From: VAZQ01 sp036406655
GTDB taxonomy: Bacteria > Pseudomonadota > Alphaproteobacteria > Rhizobiales > Xanthobacteraceae
DNA length: 53,073 bases
Assembly (NCBI GenBank): GCA_036406655.1
Contig: DASXAP010000200.1
Location: 1 to 53,073 of the forward strand
Direction of reading: 5' to 3'
A program made the translations under genes and the position numbers. The notes beneath the pieces are model-generated. The model searched no databases. It saw only the letters and a program-made list of their open reading frames with translations, and was not told the DNA's origin. Positions 18,858 through 27,983 of this stretch are shown piece by piece. Numbering within the stretch: position 1 is the stretch's first letter; every line of letters starts with the position of its first letter.

Positions 18858-19214
18858 ATGATTGCGGTTATTTTCGAGGTTTGGCCGGCCGACGGGCGCA
18901 AGAGCGACTATCTCGATCACGCCGCGCGCCTGCGCGGCGAGCTCGAGCGAATGGATGGGTTCATCTCCGTCGAGCGGTTTCAGAGCCTTACCGACCCGGA
19001 CAAGCTGCTGTCGCTCTCCTTCTGGCGCGACGAAGCCGCCGTTGCACGCTGGCGCTCCCATGCTGGGCATCGCGCGACCCAAAAAGCGGGTCGTCAAGGC
19101 ATTTTCCGCGACTATCGTCTGCGTGTCGCCGGCGTGATGCGCGACTACACCATGAGGGAGCGCCGCGAGCAGGCGCCCGACGACAGCAGAGCCGTGCATG
19201 ACGCCGCCATCTGA
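18858..19214 (+). CDS. ABM-fold (antibiotic biosynthesis monooxygenase) family protein
   Basis: The product is 118 residues. It matches the ferredoxin-like dimeric alpha/beta-barrel fold: MIAVIFEVWPADGRKSDYL, GFISVERFQSL and LSLSFWRDEAAVARWR, with the aromatic WR...H pattern followed by RHRATQ-like helices. Such proteins oxygenate quinols, degrade haem or have no known activity. GGAGATGGAGC precedes the ATG, which lies 20 bases after the cytochrome gene, so the two are probably cotranscribed. Confidence 0.8.
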   Translation: MIAVIFEVWPADGRKSDYLDHAARLRGELERMDGFISVERFQSLTDPDKLLSLSFWRDEAAVARWRSHAGHRATQKAGRQGIFRDYRLRVAGVMRDYTMRERREQAPDDSRAVHDAAI

Positions 19215-19321
19215 AGGCACGGGCGGCGGGAGCAATATTGAGAAGCTGGAGCAGTCGAGACGCCGCGCGGCCGGCGAATTGCGCTGCCGGAAGGCCGCCA
19301 CCGCTCCCGGTCCACTCGATT

Positions 19322-20563
19322 TCAGCTTCCCAGCTCGCGCTCGAGCGCCTTCGGGTTGACGGCGAGCCGCTGCCGGATGTCCTCGGCGATGTCGCCGACA
19401 AAGACGTCCTCGAGCCCCCGCCTGAGCGCGTCGACGACAGCGCGGGCAAGCACAATGGGGCCGAGCTTGGGCGGCGGGACGGTCTGGAACCACTCGGTCT
19501 CCAACGGTCCGAAGAAGACGTTCAGCACCTTGACCCCGCCCGGGCGCAGCTCGGCGCGCAGGCATTGGGCGGCCGAGAGGCAAGCAGCCTCGGTCGCCGA
19601 ATAGGACCCGTAGGCCGGCCAGCTCGTCAAGGCGTGCACGGAGAGGAGATTGACGAAGGCGGTCGCGGAATTGACGCCATCGCTTCCGCGCGCACGCATG
19701 ACCGGGCCGAAAGCCTGCGCGAGCCGCATCAGGCCGAAGTAGCGGACGTCCATCTCCTCGCGCGCGACCGTGAGCCCGTGACGATCGACGAAGCCACCGG
19801 CACGCACGTGCTCGGCAGTGTTCACCAGGATGTCCACACGCGGACCGTTCTGCTGCGCCTGCTCGGTGACGGATTCGCTGTCGGTCAAATCCAGCGGCAC
19901 GATCTCCAGACGCTCGATCTCCCGGAGCGAGCTCATGCCGGGAAACGGCTTCCAGGGCTCGGCAATCCCGAGAAAGATGATGGACGATCCGGCCTCGCAA
20001 AGCGCGCGCGCCATTGCCTGGCCCACGGCGGTGCGCCCGTCGGTTATCAGCACGCGACGGAACTTCGGATCGCAGGTCATCTCGCGCAACTGCGGATCAT
20101 CGGCCATATCGGGGGTGTCCTGCTCCGGCAATGCGATCATCACGGGTGCGCCGCTCTTGTCGAGCTTGAGCTCCAGCCGCACGCGCGCTCCTTCGATGCT
20201 GTCGCCGTGCAGATGTGCAACGACTGCGGGGCCGCGATCGAGCTCGACGATGCCGATGCGCCAGGGCGCCCGCTCGCGAAAATAGACGTCGGTGGAGCTG
20301 TGCACCGTCGTCTCCGCCAGCAGGAACCCGCCGTTCTCGACGGGGGTGAATGGAATGCGGGCCGATAGGCAGGAGGGGCAGGCATCGCGCGGTGGATAGA
20401 TCACAGCGCGGCAGTCCAGGCAGACCTGCAGGGCGAAACGACCCTCGGCTGCGGCGGCGGTCAGGCCGTGGGCGGCACGGCTGCGCACGGCTTGCGGCGC
20501 AAGCGGAAGTCGGGTCCGCTTGAGCGGATCCTTGCGCCGGGGACGCAGCAGCTGCTTCGTCAC
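19322..20563 (-). CDS. DUF35 Zn-ribbon/OB-fold protein fused to an SDR-fold domain lacking the catalytic lysine
   Basis: The product is 413 residues starting at GTG 20563 in a GTGA overlap with the thiolase-homologue gene. Residues 1-150 are a ChsH2/DUF35-type rubredoxin-like zinc ribbon (Cys48, Cys51, Cys62, Cys65) plus OB fold. Residues 168-400 are a short-chain dehydrogenase fold: VLITDGRTAVGQAMA, LDLTDSE, ILVNTAE, and Ser308 and Tyr321 with correct spacing. The lysine of YxxxK is Glu325 (YSATEAA, codon GAG), so classical SDR chemistry is doubtful. DUF35 proteins bind thiolase-like partners and activate them, as in Ltp2-ChsH2 aldolases; the upstream gene supplies such a partner. The fusion is directly read from an uninterrupted frame. 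Confidence 0.85.
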   Translation of the reverse strand: MTKQLLRPRRKDPLKRTRLPLAPQAVRSRAAHGLTAAAAEGRFALQVCLDCRAVIYPPRDACPSCLSARIPFTPVENGGFLLAETTVHSSTDVYFRERAPWRIGIVELDRGPAVVAHLHGDSIEGARVRLELKLDKSGAPVMIALPEQDTPDMADDPQLREMTCDPKFRRVLITDGRTAVGQAMARALCEAGSSIIFLGIAEPWKPFPGMSSLREIERLEIVPLDLTDSESVTEQAQQNGPRVDILVNTAEHVRAGGFVDRHGLTVAREEMDVRYFGLMRLAQAFGPVMRARGSDGVNSATAFVNLLSVHALTSWPAYGSYSATEAACLSAAQCLRAELRPGGVKVLNVFFGPLETEWFQTVPPPKLGPIVLARAVVDALRRGLEDVFVGDIAEDIRQRLAVNPKALERELGS

Positions 20564-21741
20564 CCGGTCCTCGCCAGCACAGCGGCGCCGGATGCGAGAC
20601 CGCGGTCGTAATTGATCATGCCGAAGCCGGAGACGATCCCGAACCGGGCGTCGGGCACCTGCGTGCCGAGCGGCGCTCCCGTGAGCTGACGAATGGCCTC
20701 GACCAACCCCAGGAAGCCGCCGGCGGCGCCCGCCTGCCCGGCGGACAGCTGACCCCCACAGGTGTTGTGCGGGAAGGTTCCCTGATTGGTGAAAGACCGC
20801 GACCGCACGAATTCCGGCCCCTCCCCCTTCGAGCAGAAGCCGAGGTCCTCGAACTGCATCATCGAGATGACCGGATAGTCGTCGTAGGTCTCGATGAAAT
20901 CCATTTCGTCGGGCTTGACGCCCGCCATGGCCCAAAGCTCGCCGATGTCCGCGGCCCACCCGCCCCTGATTTGCACGGGGTCGTCGGCAAAAGCGTTGTG
21001 CCGCTCGATCGTCGACAGCACCCGCACACCCGACAGCCTGAGCGATATTGCCGTGCCCTCCCGGCACACCAGAAAGGCTTCTGCGCCGGCGCACGGCATC
21101 ACGCAGTCGAACAGATGAATCGGCTCGGCGATCGGCCGCGCTGCCATGTAGTCGTCCAGCGTCAAGCTGCGCTTCATGATCGCATGGGGGTTGGCTAATG
21201 CGTTCTCGCGCTGGGCAATGCAGATCTTTCCGAAATCCTCCCGCTTGGCGCCGTAGCGATTCATGTAGTTCCTGGTGATCAGCGCGAACGAGGCGTTCGC
21301 CCCGCCCGAGCCGTAGGGATAGACGGCGTCCTGGGCAAAGCGCGAGAACGTCGACAGCATCCTGCGAAACGAATCCACGTGGTTGGTGTCCCCGGCGACG
21401 CAAGCCACGAGATCGGCATCGCCCGCCTGCACCGCCCGCGCCGCACGGCGCAGCGCGACGATGCCGCTCGCGCCGCCCAGGGGCACCTCGTCGAGCCAGC
21501 GCGGCGACAGGCCGAGATGCTGGGTGAGACCGATCGCCCGGTCGGGAGCCAGGGTGAAGCTCGACACCACGAGGCCATCGATGTCCCTTGGCCGCAGCCG
21601 CCCGCGTCCGGTCAGCTCGTGCAGCGCCCGCCCGATCCACCAATGCGCGCTGTTCGTGGAATATCGCCGATAGGGGATGGTGACCGGCAGGCAGGCAATG
21701 ACGCCATCATAGGGCTGACGCCCCGCTGACGCGCTGCTCAT
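20560..21741 (-). CDS. Thiolase-superfamily protein lacking Cys/His active-site residues (SCP2/Ltp2-like, possible acyl-CoA aldolase)
   Basis: The product is 393 residues from ATG 21741. Overall layout is SCP2-type thiolase: GRGRLRPRDIDGLVVSS, VPLGGASGIVALRRA and the C-terminal NTCGGQLSAGQAGAAGGFLG. The nucleophilic cysteine of the CASG motif is Gly90, and the GHP histidine is replaced by Gln, so Claisen/thiolytic chemistry is unlikely. Thiolase relatives without these residues, such as Ltp2, are retro-aldolases that need a DUF35 partner, and such a partner is encoded immediately downstream in overlap. The role is therefore inferred as cleavage of a beta-hydroxyacyl-CoA or a similar C-C bond. 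ATG 21741 is chosen because it is followed by family-like sequence; the open frame to 21891 has none. Confidence 0.85.
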   Translation of the reverse strand: MSSASAGRQPYDGVIACLPVTIPYRRYSTNSAHWWIGRALHELTGRGRLRPRDIDGLVVSSFTLAPDRAIGLTQHLGLSPRWLDEVPLGGASGIVALRRAARAVQAGDADLVACVAGDTNHVDSFRRMLSTFSRFAQDAVYPYGSGGANASFALITRNYMNRYGAKREDFGKICIAQRENALANPHAIMKRSLTLDDYMAARPIAEPIHLFDCVMPCAGAEAFLVCREGTAISLRLSGVRVLSTIERHNAFADDPVQIRGGWAADIGELWAMAGVKPDEMDFIETYDDYPVISMMQFEDLGFCSKGEGPEFVRSRSFTNQGTFPHNTCGGQLSAGQAGAAGGFLGLVEAIRQLTGAPLGTQVPDARFGIVSGFGMINYDRGLASGAAVLARTG

Positions 21742-21998
21742 GCAGCCGCTCGTTGCCAACCTTGCCCGGTCGAATGAGGCGCTCGAGCTCTGTCCCGGGA
21801 GGCTGCAAAAATCGCGGCGGATGCCGGCTCGAGCCATCGCAATTGCCACATGACCGCGCATCCCGCCGAATTGTGCACGCGTCGCGACCATACCGCTTGT
21901 CTAGCAGTTGCCAAGCATTAAAACCGCGGGATGTCTCGACCTCACGCGGCGACGAGGAGGCCTCGGCCAGGCAGCAGCGATCGATTGTCGATGCCCAG

Positions 21999-23606
21999 AT
22001 GACCAGCCTCGACCTCCTGCAAGCTGCGCGGTTGTTCGCCCCGCATGAGCGCACGCTGCCCGCGATGCTGGCGCGGCAGGTGGAGCGTTTCTCCGACCGG
22101 CTGCTGGTCAGTGCCGGCGGCCGCGGGCTCAGCTTTGCCGATGCCTCGAGCGCTGCCGCCCGGTTTGCTGGTACCCTGCAGGGAGCCGGGATCAGGCCGG
22201 GAGAGCGCGTCGCGCTCATCTGCTCGAACCGCATGGAGTTCATCGAGGCGTATCTCGGCTGTGCCTGGCTCGGTGCTGTTTCCGTGCCGATCAATACGGC
22301 GTCGCGCGGCGCGCAGCTGCAGCATATTCTCGCCAATTGCGGCGCACGGCTGATGATCATCGAGCGGACCTACCTCGCCAATCTCGAGCAGCTCGATCTC
22401 TCCAGGCTCGCGCTCGAGACCGTCTGGCTCATCGAGGACGGGAAGGAGGTGGCGCCGGCGAGGCTGAATTCATTGCCGATGCCGAGGGACGGCGAGCCCA
22501 TCGCGCCGGCGGCGCTGCATCCGCGCGACCTCCTCACGATCCTCTATACCTCCGGGACCACCGGACCATCAAAGGGCGTCTGCTGTCCGCACGCGCAATA
22601 CTTCTGGTGGGGGCTCAATACCGGCTCGTTGCTGCAGATAGGCGAGGAAGATGTGCTCTGCACCACGCTGCCGCTGTTTCATACCAACGCATTGAACACT
22701 TTCTATCAGGCGCTGCTGGCCGGCGCCTGCGTCGTCTACGAGCCGCGGTTCTCCGCTTCCGCGTTCTTCTCCACCCTCGCCGCTCGCAACGCGACCGTGA
22801 CCTACCTCCTCGGCGCCATGGTGCCGATCCTGCTCTCGCGGAAAAGGACAGCCGCGGAGAGCGCCCACCGGGTGCGGGTGGCGCTCGCGCCGGGAGTGCC
22901 CGCCCAGTTCCATCATGAATTCGTCGAGCGCACTCACATTCGCCTGGTCGACGGCTGGGGCTCAACCGAGACCAACGTGGTGCTCGGCACGACGGCCGAC
23001 CGGCAGCGGCCGGGCTTGATGGGGCCCGTGGTCGGTGGCTTCGAGGCGAGCGTGGTCGACAAGGACGATAATGCCCTGCCGGACGGCGAGCCGGGCGAGC
23101 TGATCGTGCGCGCCGACGCTCCCTTCGCATTCGCGACCGGATACTTCGGCGAGCCCGAGAAGACGGTCGAAGCCTGGCAGAACCTCTGGTTCCACACCGG
23201 AGACCGGGTCATCCGCGAGCCCGACGGCTACTTCCGTTTCGTCGACAGGCTGAAGGATGCTATACGGCGACGCGGCGAGAACATCTCGTCGTTCGAGGTC
23301 GAGCAGGTGCTGCTGAGCCATCCCGCCGTAGCGAACGCGGCGGTATTTCCTGTCCGTTCCTCACTTGCCGAGGACGAGGTGATGGCGATGGTCATCCCCG
23401 CACGGGGGGCGCGCGTCACCGAGCTCGAATTGGTCGAGTTCTGCGAGCCGCGCATGCCCTATTTTGCGGTGCCACGCTATATGGAGCTCGCAACCGAGCT
23501 GCCGATGACGGAAAGCGGCAAGGTGCAGAAGTACAAGCTGCGCGAGCGCGGAGTTACGAAGGCAACCTGGGACCGCGAGGCTTCCGGTTACCGGCTCAAA
23601 CGATAG
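21999..23606 (+). CDS. AMP-dependent acyl-CoA synthetase/ligase (CaiC-like)
   Basis: The product is 535 residues. It has the phosphate-binding loop LYTSGTTGPSKG (about 182-193), the A5 motif GWGSTETN (about 319-326), WFHTGDR, the hinge DRLKDAIRRRGENIS and a terminal ESGKVQKY with the catalytic lysine near 507. It activates a carboxylic acid to its CoA thioester with ATP. It is divergent from the thiolase/DUF35-SDR pair (257-base gap) and leads a plus-strand operon with the EthD-like and IOR genes, so it probably starts the pathway. The substrate class cannot be fixed; CaiC-type crotonobetaine or aryl/alkyl acids are possible. Confidence 0.92.
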   Translation: MTSLDLLQAARLFAPHERTLPAMLARQVERFSDRLLVSAGGRGLSFADASSAAARFAGTLQGAGIRPGERVALICSNRMEFIEAYLGCAWLGAVSVPINTASRGAQLQHILANCGARLMIIERTYLANLEQLDLSRLALETVWLIEDGKEVAPARLNSLPMPRDGEPIAPAALHPRDLLTILYTSGTTGPSKGVCCPHAQYFWWGLNTGSLLQIGEEDVLCTTLPLFHTNALNTFYQALLAGACVVYEPRFSASAFFSTLAARNATVTYLLGAMVPILLSRKRTAAESAHRVRVALAPGVPAQFHHEFVERTHIRLVDGWGSTETNVVLGTTADRQRPGLMGPVVGGFEASVVDKDDNALPDGEPGELIVRADAPFAFATGYFGEPEKTVEAWQNLWFHTGDRVIREPDGYFRFVDRLKDAIRRRGENISSFEVEQVLLSHPAVANAAVFPVRSSLAEDEVMAMVIPARGARVTELELVEFCEPRMPYFAVPRYMELATELPMTESGKVQKYKLRERGVTKATWDREASGYRLKR

Positions 23607-23616
23607 AGCGACGTCC

Positions 23617-24306
23617 ATGACGGTCGTTTACGAGGTCGCGCTCCGCACGGGCGGCGAGCAGGGCAACGAGATCAGGCGCTGGTTCGAAGCCCGAACCGCC
23701 AAGCTGTGGCGAGAGCTTCCGCAATTGAAAAGCTTCGACGTTTACGTCCCCTGCGAGGAGGGAGCATCCGACCCTCATGTTGCCGACGGCGCAGGTCCTT
23801 GCCTGCTCTGCATGCTGAGCTTCGCCGACGAAGCCTCGCTGCGCACGGCGATTGGCGAGCCCGCTTTCAGATCCGGCCTGGAAGGCCGCCCGGCGAACGT
23901 GCCGGTCAGCGCCGAGGCAATGGTGCGCAAATTCTATTCGACCGGCGGCGAAACAAGGGAGCAGGCTCTCGCGGCGCCGTTTTCCTACGTCGTGCGCTAC
24001 CACCGGCCGGCGGAGGACGAGCGGCGCTTCGTGGAGCATTATCTCGCCGACCACCCGGCCCTGCTTGCCAGGCTCCCGGGGATCAGGTCCGTGCTCTGCT
24101 ATCTGCCGATCCCCTGGCAGGATCCAAATGGCATTGCCAGCCCCGACTACATGCTGGGCAACGAGGTCGTCTTCGACTCGCTCGAGCACTTCAATGCGGC
24201 AATGGCATCTCCGGTCCGCCACGAGCTGCGTGCCCACTTCAGGAAATTTCCGGCTTTCTCCGGTCGCAACACCCATTACCCGATGGTCCGTACCCGGCTG
24301 GCCTGA
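23617..24306 (+). CDS. Tandem EthD-like (dimeric alpha/beta-barrel) protein
   Basis: The product is 229 residues with two ferredoxin-like halves. The first spans about 1-110 (MTVVYEVALRTG, WRELPQLKSFDVYVP, LSFADEASLRTAIGEP). The second spans about 120-229 (SYVVRYHRP, HYLADHPALLARLPGIRSVLCYLP, VFDSLEHFNAAMASPV), with the EthD-like H-x3-L-x2-LPG pattern. EthD proteins accompany oxidative degradation genes such as the ethyl tert-butyl ether P450 system, but their chemistry is unsettled; related folds act as isomerases, monooxygenases or decyclases. It starts 10 bases after the ligase gene, which suggests cotranscription. Confidence 0.8.
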   Translation: MTVVYEVALRTGGEQGNEIRRWFEARTAKLWRELPQLKSFDVYVPCEEGASDPHVADGAGPCLLCMLSFADEASLRTAIGEPAFRSGLEGRPANVPVSAEAMVRKFYSTGGETREQALAAPFSYVVRYHRPAEDERRFVEHYLADHPALLARLPGIRSVLCYLPIPWQDPNGIASPDYMLGNEVVFDSLEHFNAAMASPVRHELRAHFRKFPAFSGRNTHYPMVRTRLA

Positions 24307-24333
24307 TCAGTCGGCGCGCTCTACGAGATTTGA

Positions 24334-27300
24334 ATGCGCCCCGTTTCGCTCGACGACAAATACACAATGGAGGAGGGAGAGATCTTCCTCTCGGGGGCGC
24401 AGGCCATCGTCCGGCTGGCACTCGACCAGCACCGGCGCGATGCAGCTGCCGGGCTTCACACGGCCGGGTTCATCTCCGGCTATCGGGGCTCCCCGCTGGG
24501 CGGGGTCGACACCGCACTCTGGCGGGCTGATCGCTTCCTCGCCGCCCATGACATCCACTTCGAGCCGGGACTGAACGAGGAGATCGCGGCGACCGCCGTG
24601 GCCGGCAGCCAGCAGGCGGCAATCGTCGGCAGGAGTCGTTTTGATGGAATATTCGGCATCTGGTATGCGAAGAACCCGGGCGTCGATCGCGCCGCGGACG
24701 CGCTGAAGCATGGCAATGCCGCAGGCAGCGCCCCCCACGGCGGGGTACTGGCCATATCCGGTGACGATCCCGGAGCGAGCTCATCGAGCCTGCCGAACCA
24801 GTGCGATCAGGCCTTCATCGCCGCACTCGTCCCGGTGCTCAGCCCCGCCAATCTCGCGGAGCTGGTCGAGCTCGGCCTGCTCGGCATCGCGCTCTCGCGC
24901 TACGCGGGACTGTGGGTAGGCATCAAGGCGGTTGCCGATGTGGTGGAATGCACCGGATCGATCGCTGTCCGGCCTGCCCAGCCGGCGTTTACCCTGCCTG
25001 ACGATCTTGTGCCGCCGGGCGGGCTCGGCGTGCGTTGGCCGGACGAGCGCCGCGAGCAGGACGCGCGATTGCTGGATTGGCGGCTACCTGCGGCCAAGGC
25101 TTTCGCCCGCGCCAACCGCATCGACCGCATCAGCTTCGGAGCGCAGCGCCGGCCGCGCCTGGTGATCGTGGCGGCGGGGAAGGCGCACGGCGATGTGCGC
25201 GAGGCGCTGCGGGAGCTCGGAATCGACGGGACGCTCGCCGCCGCTCTCGGTCTCGCAGTCTACAAGGTTGGAATGGTCTGGCCGCTCGAGGCGACGCGGA
25301 TCCGCGCCGTGATCGAGGGTGCCGAGGACGTGCTGCTGGTCGAGGAGCGCCGTGCGGTAATCGAGCCGCAGCTCAAGGACCTCGCCTTCAATTGGCCTGC
25401 CGATCGCCGGCCGCGGATCGTCGGCAAGCATGACGAGCACGGGGCGAGGCTCCTGCCGGAAGGCGGCGAGCTGTCGCCTCCCCTGGTGGCGCGCGCGATC
25501 GCGGCGCGACTGGAGCGGCTTGCACCACCGTCGCATGTTCTGGACCGCGCCCGCGCGATCGGCAGCGGTGAGGCGCAGGCGTCGATCACGGTCGATCCCG
25601 ATCTCGTCCGGCTCCCCCATTTCTGCGCCGGCTGCCCGCATGCGCGCTCCACCCGACTGCCGGAAGGCAGCGTGGGCATCGCCGGGATCGGCTGCCACTC
25701 GCTCCGGGTCTGGATGCCGGAGAGCCAGACCGTGCTGATGCCGCAAATGGGTGGCGAAGGGGCCTCGTGGCTCGGGATTGCGCCGTTCGTCGAGAGCAGG
25801 CACGTATTCCAGAACCTGGGCGACGGCACCTACGCCCATTCCGGCAGCCTCGCGATCCGGGCGGCGGTGGCCGCAAAGCGCCCGATCACGTTCCGGATCC
25901 TTTACAACGAGGCGACCGCCATGACCGGCGGGCAACCGGTGGAAGGTGCGCTCACGGTCGAGCAGATTGCGCGGCTGGTGGCCGCCGAAGGGGTCGAGCG
26001 CATCGCCATCGTCTCCGACCAGCCGGAGAAACACAGGGGCCTGCCTTTCCCGTCCGTCGTGACGATCCATCACCGGGACGAGCTCGATGCGCTGCAGCGC
26101 GAGCTGCGCGATCGGTCCGGTGTCTCCGCGATCATCTATGACCAGGTGTGCGCGACCGAGAAGCGGCGGCGGCGCAAACGCGGCCTGATCGCGGAGCCGA
26201 GCGCACGACCCTTCATCAACACGCGCGTATGCGAGGGCTGCGGCGACTGCGTCGAGCGCTCGCAATGCGCAGCCGTGCTGCCGGTCGAGACCGCGTTCGG
26301 CCGCAAGCGACGGATCGACCAATCCGCCTGCAACGTCGACCTCTCCTGCCTCGACGGGTTCTGCCCGAGCTTCGTGACGGTCGAGGGGGGCGAGCTCCGC
26401 CGCGCTCCGCCCGCCGAGGATCCGCCGGAGCCGCCGCTTCCGCCGGTGCCGGTGCTGAGCACCCCTTGCGACATCCTCATCGTCGGCATCGGCGGCACCG
26501 GGGTGATCACCGTCGGCGCGCTTCTCGGCATGGCGGCCCATCTGAGCGGGATCGGCTGCACGCTGCTCGACAATACCGGCATTGCCCGCAAGGGCGGTGC
26601 TGTCACCAGTGATGTGCGCCTCGCGCCACGTCCGGAGGAGATTCACGTCGCCCGCATCCCCGATCGCAAGGCCAGCCTCGTGCTCGCCGGCGATCTGGTG
26701 ACCGCGGCTACTCCCGCGGTCCTGGCAAAGATCGAACCCGGCCGCAGCCGGGTGATCGGAAATGCAACCGCGACGCCCACGCTCAAGCAGCGCCTCGCGC
26801 TGGATGGGCCGGCAGCGAGCCTCGAGCTCAGAGACAGGTTGATCGGGGCGGCGGGGAGCGAGTGCTGTGAATTTGTGGACACCAACGAGATTGCCGAGCA
26901 CCTGCTCGGCGATTCGATCTATTCCAACATGGTGCTGCTCGGTTTCGCCTATCAGCGGGGGCTCATTCCCCTGCCCTGCGACGCTCTTGGGCAGGCTATC
27001 GCCCTCAACGGGACGGAAGTCGACGCCAATCGCCGCGCCTTCGCATGGGGTCGCCGCGCAGCCCATGATGCAGCGAGCGTTGCCCGGGCGCTGCAGCCGT
27101 TCCGCGAGGAGGCTTCTCCCGGTCCCGGCGCTGCGGCGGGAGGGAGAGCGAGTGAATTCTCGCCTGCGGCCGAGGACGGTACCAGGCGGGAGGACCTCGA
27201 TTTTTTCATCGCCGGTCGATCCGCCTATCTGGTCGATTACCAAGATGCGGCTTATGCGCAGCGTTATCTGCGGCTGGTCGCCCGCGTGCGGCAATCCGAG

Positions 27301-27849
27301 CGGGCGCGGGGACGCCGCGATGACGCGCTCGCCTGGGCGGTGGCAAGCGGTTATTTCCGGCTGCTCGCCGTCAAGGACGAGTACGAGGTCGCCCGCCTCT
27401 ACAGCGACGGCGAGTTCGCACGGGCGCTGCAGCGGCAATTCTCGGGGCAGTATCGGATCCGCTATCACCTCGCTCCGCCGCTGCTCGCCCGACCGGATCC
27501 CGTCAGCGGCCGCGTCCGCAAGCGCAGCTACGGTGCCTGGATGGGCAGGGTGCTTCGTCTGCTGGTGCGGCTGAAGCCCTTGCGCGGCAGCTGGCTCGAT
27601 CCATTCGGCTATACCGGCGAGCGACGGATGGAGCGCAGGCTCGTCAAGGAATACGAAGCGACCATCGAGCGGCTCCTCGATGCGGTCGAGCAGGGTGATG
27701 GCGACTACCGGGTTGCCGCCGAGATCGCCGGGCTGCCCGAGCAGATCCGCGGCTACGGCCATGTCAAAGCCGCCAGCATCGCTCGCGCCAAGACGCGGGA
27801 AACCGAGCTCCTGGCATCGCTGCGCTCGCCGCCAGCGCGGGCGGCCTGA
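24334..27849 (+). CDS. Indolepyruvate:ferredoxin oxidoreductase family protein (fused alpha-gamma type)
   Basis: The product is 1171 residues, the usual size for the single-chain alphaproteobacterial family. It has an N-terminal 2-oxoacid oxidoreductase alpha-like domain (SGYRGSPLGGVDTAL, LNEEIAATAVAG), CAGCPH at 431-436 with a further Cys in GIGCHSL, and the TPP motif GDG (496-498) with Asn downstream (LYNEATAMTGG). An Fe-S cysteine set follows (CEGCGDC 633-639, CNVDLSC, GFCPSF), then a gamma domain (GIGGTGVITVGALLG from 718) and a C-terminal region. It oxidatively decarboxylates a 2-oxoacid to an acyl-CoA with ferredoxin. Position after the CoA ligase suggests it acts on a product of the same pathway, though this family is also general in arylpyruvate catabolism. 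Confidence 0.92.
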   Translation: MRPVSLDDKYTMEEGEIFLSGAQAIVRLALDQHRRDAAAGLHTAGFISGYRGSPLGGVDTALWRADRFLAAHDIHFEPGLNEEIAATAVAGSQQAAIVGRSRFDGIFGIWYAKNPGVDRAADALKHGNAAGSAPHGGVLAISGDDPGASSSSLPNQCDQAFIAALVPVLSPANLAELVELGLLGIALSRYAGLWVGIKAVADVVECTGSIAVRPAQPAFTLPDDLVPPGGLGVRWPDERREQDARLLDWRLPAAKAFARANRIDRISFGAQRRPRLVIVAAGKAHGDVREALRELGIDGTLAAALGLAVYKVGMVWPLEATRIRAVIEGAEDVLLVEERRAVIEPQLKDLAFNWPADRRPRIVGKHDEHGARLLPEGGELSPPLVARAIAARLERLAPPSHVLDRARAIGSGEAQASITVDPDLVRLPHFCAGCPHARSTRLPEGSVGIAGIGCHSLRVWMPESQTVLMPQMGGEGASWLGIAPFVESRHVFQNLGDGTYAHSGSLAIRAAVAAKRPITFRILYNEATAMTGGQPVEGALTVEQIARLVAAEGVERIAIVSDQPEKHRGLPFPSVVTIHHRDELDALQRELRDRSGVSAIIYDQVCATEKRRRRKRGLIAEPSARPFINTRVCEGCGDCVERSQCAAVLPVETAFGRKRRIDQSACNVDLSCLDGFCPSFVTVEGGELRRAPPAEDPPEPPLPPVPVLSTPCDILIVGIGGTGVITVGALLGMAAHLSGIGCTLLDNTGIARKGGAVTSDVRLAPRPEEIHVARIPDRKASLVLAGDLVTAATPAVLAKIEPGRSRVIGNATATPTLKQRLALDGPAASLELRDRLIGAAGSECCEFVDTNEIAEHLLGDSIYSNMVLLGFAYQRGLIPLPCDALGQAIALNGTEVDANRRAFAWGRRAAHDAASVARALQPFREEASPGPGAAAGGRASEFSPAAEDGTRREDLDFFIAGRSAYLVDYQDAAYAQRYLRLVARVRQSERARGRRDDALAWAVASGYFRLLAVKDEYEVARLYSDGEFARALQRQFSGQYRIRYHLAPPLLARPDPVSGRVRKRSYGAWMGRVLRLLVRLKPLRGSWLDPFGYTGERRMERRLVKEYEATIERLLDAVEQGDGDYRVAAEIAGLPEQIRGYGHVKAASIARAKTRETELLASLRSPPARAA

Positions 27850-27931
27850 GCGTCCCCTCTCGACTGCATCAGGCATGCGGCAGCTCCTAAGCCGCGCCGA
27901 TGCTGCGTCGTCCGGTCCGGGCCGCTGCCCG

Positions 27932-27960
27932 TTGAGCGTGGTTGCCTTGCGCCCTATAGT
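27932..27960 (+). promoter_or_regulatory. Predicted sigma70-type promoter of the oligopeptide-type ABC operon
   Basis: TTGAGC (27932-27937) and TATAGT (27955-27960) are separated by 17 bases. Transcription would start about 17 bases before ATG 27984, leaving room for GAAGGGTC as ribosome binding site. The -35 and -10 are the best pair seen in the window. Confidence 0.6.
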
Positions 27961-27983
27961 TCAAACCCTGCACGCGAAGGGTC

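Noticed and set aside
25084..27876. A 930-residue minus-strand frame
   Set aside because: It lies wholly antisense to the IOR gene and has no recognisable domain; long antisense frames are expected at this GC content.
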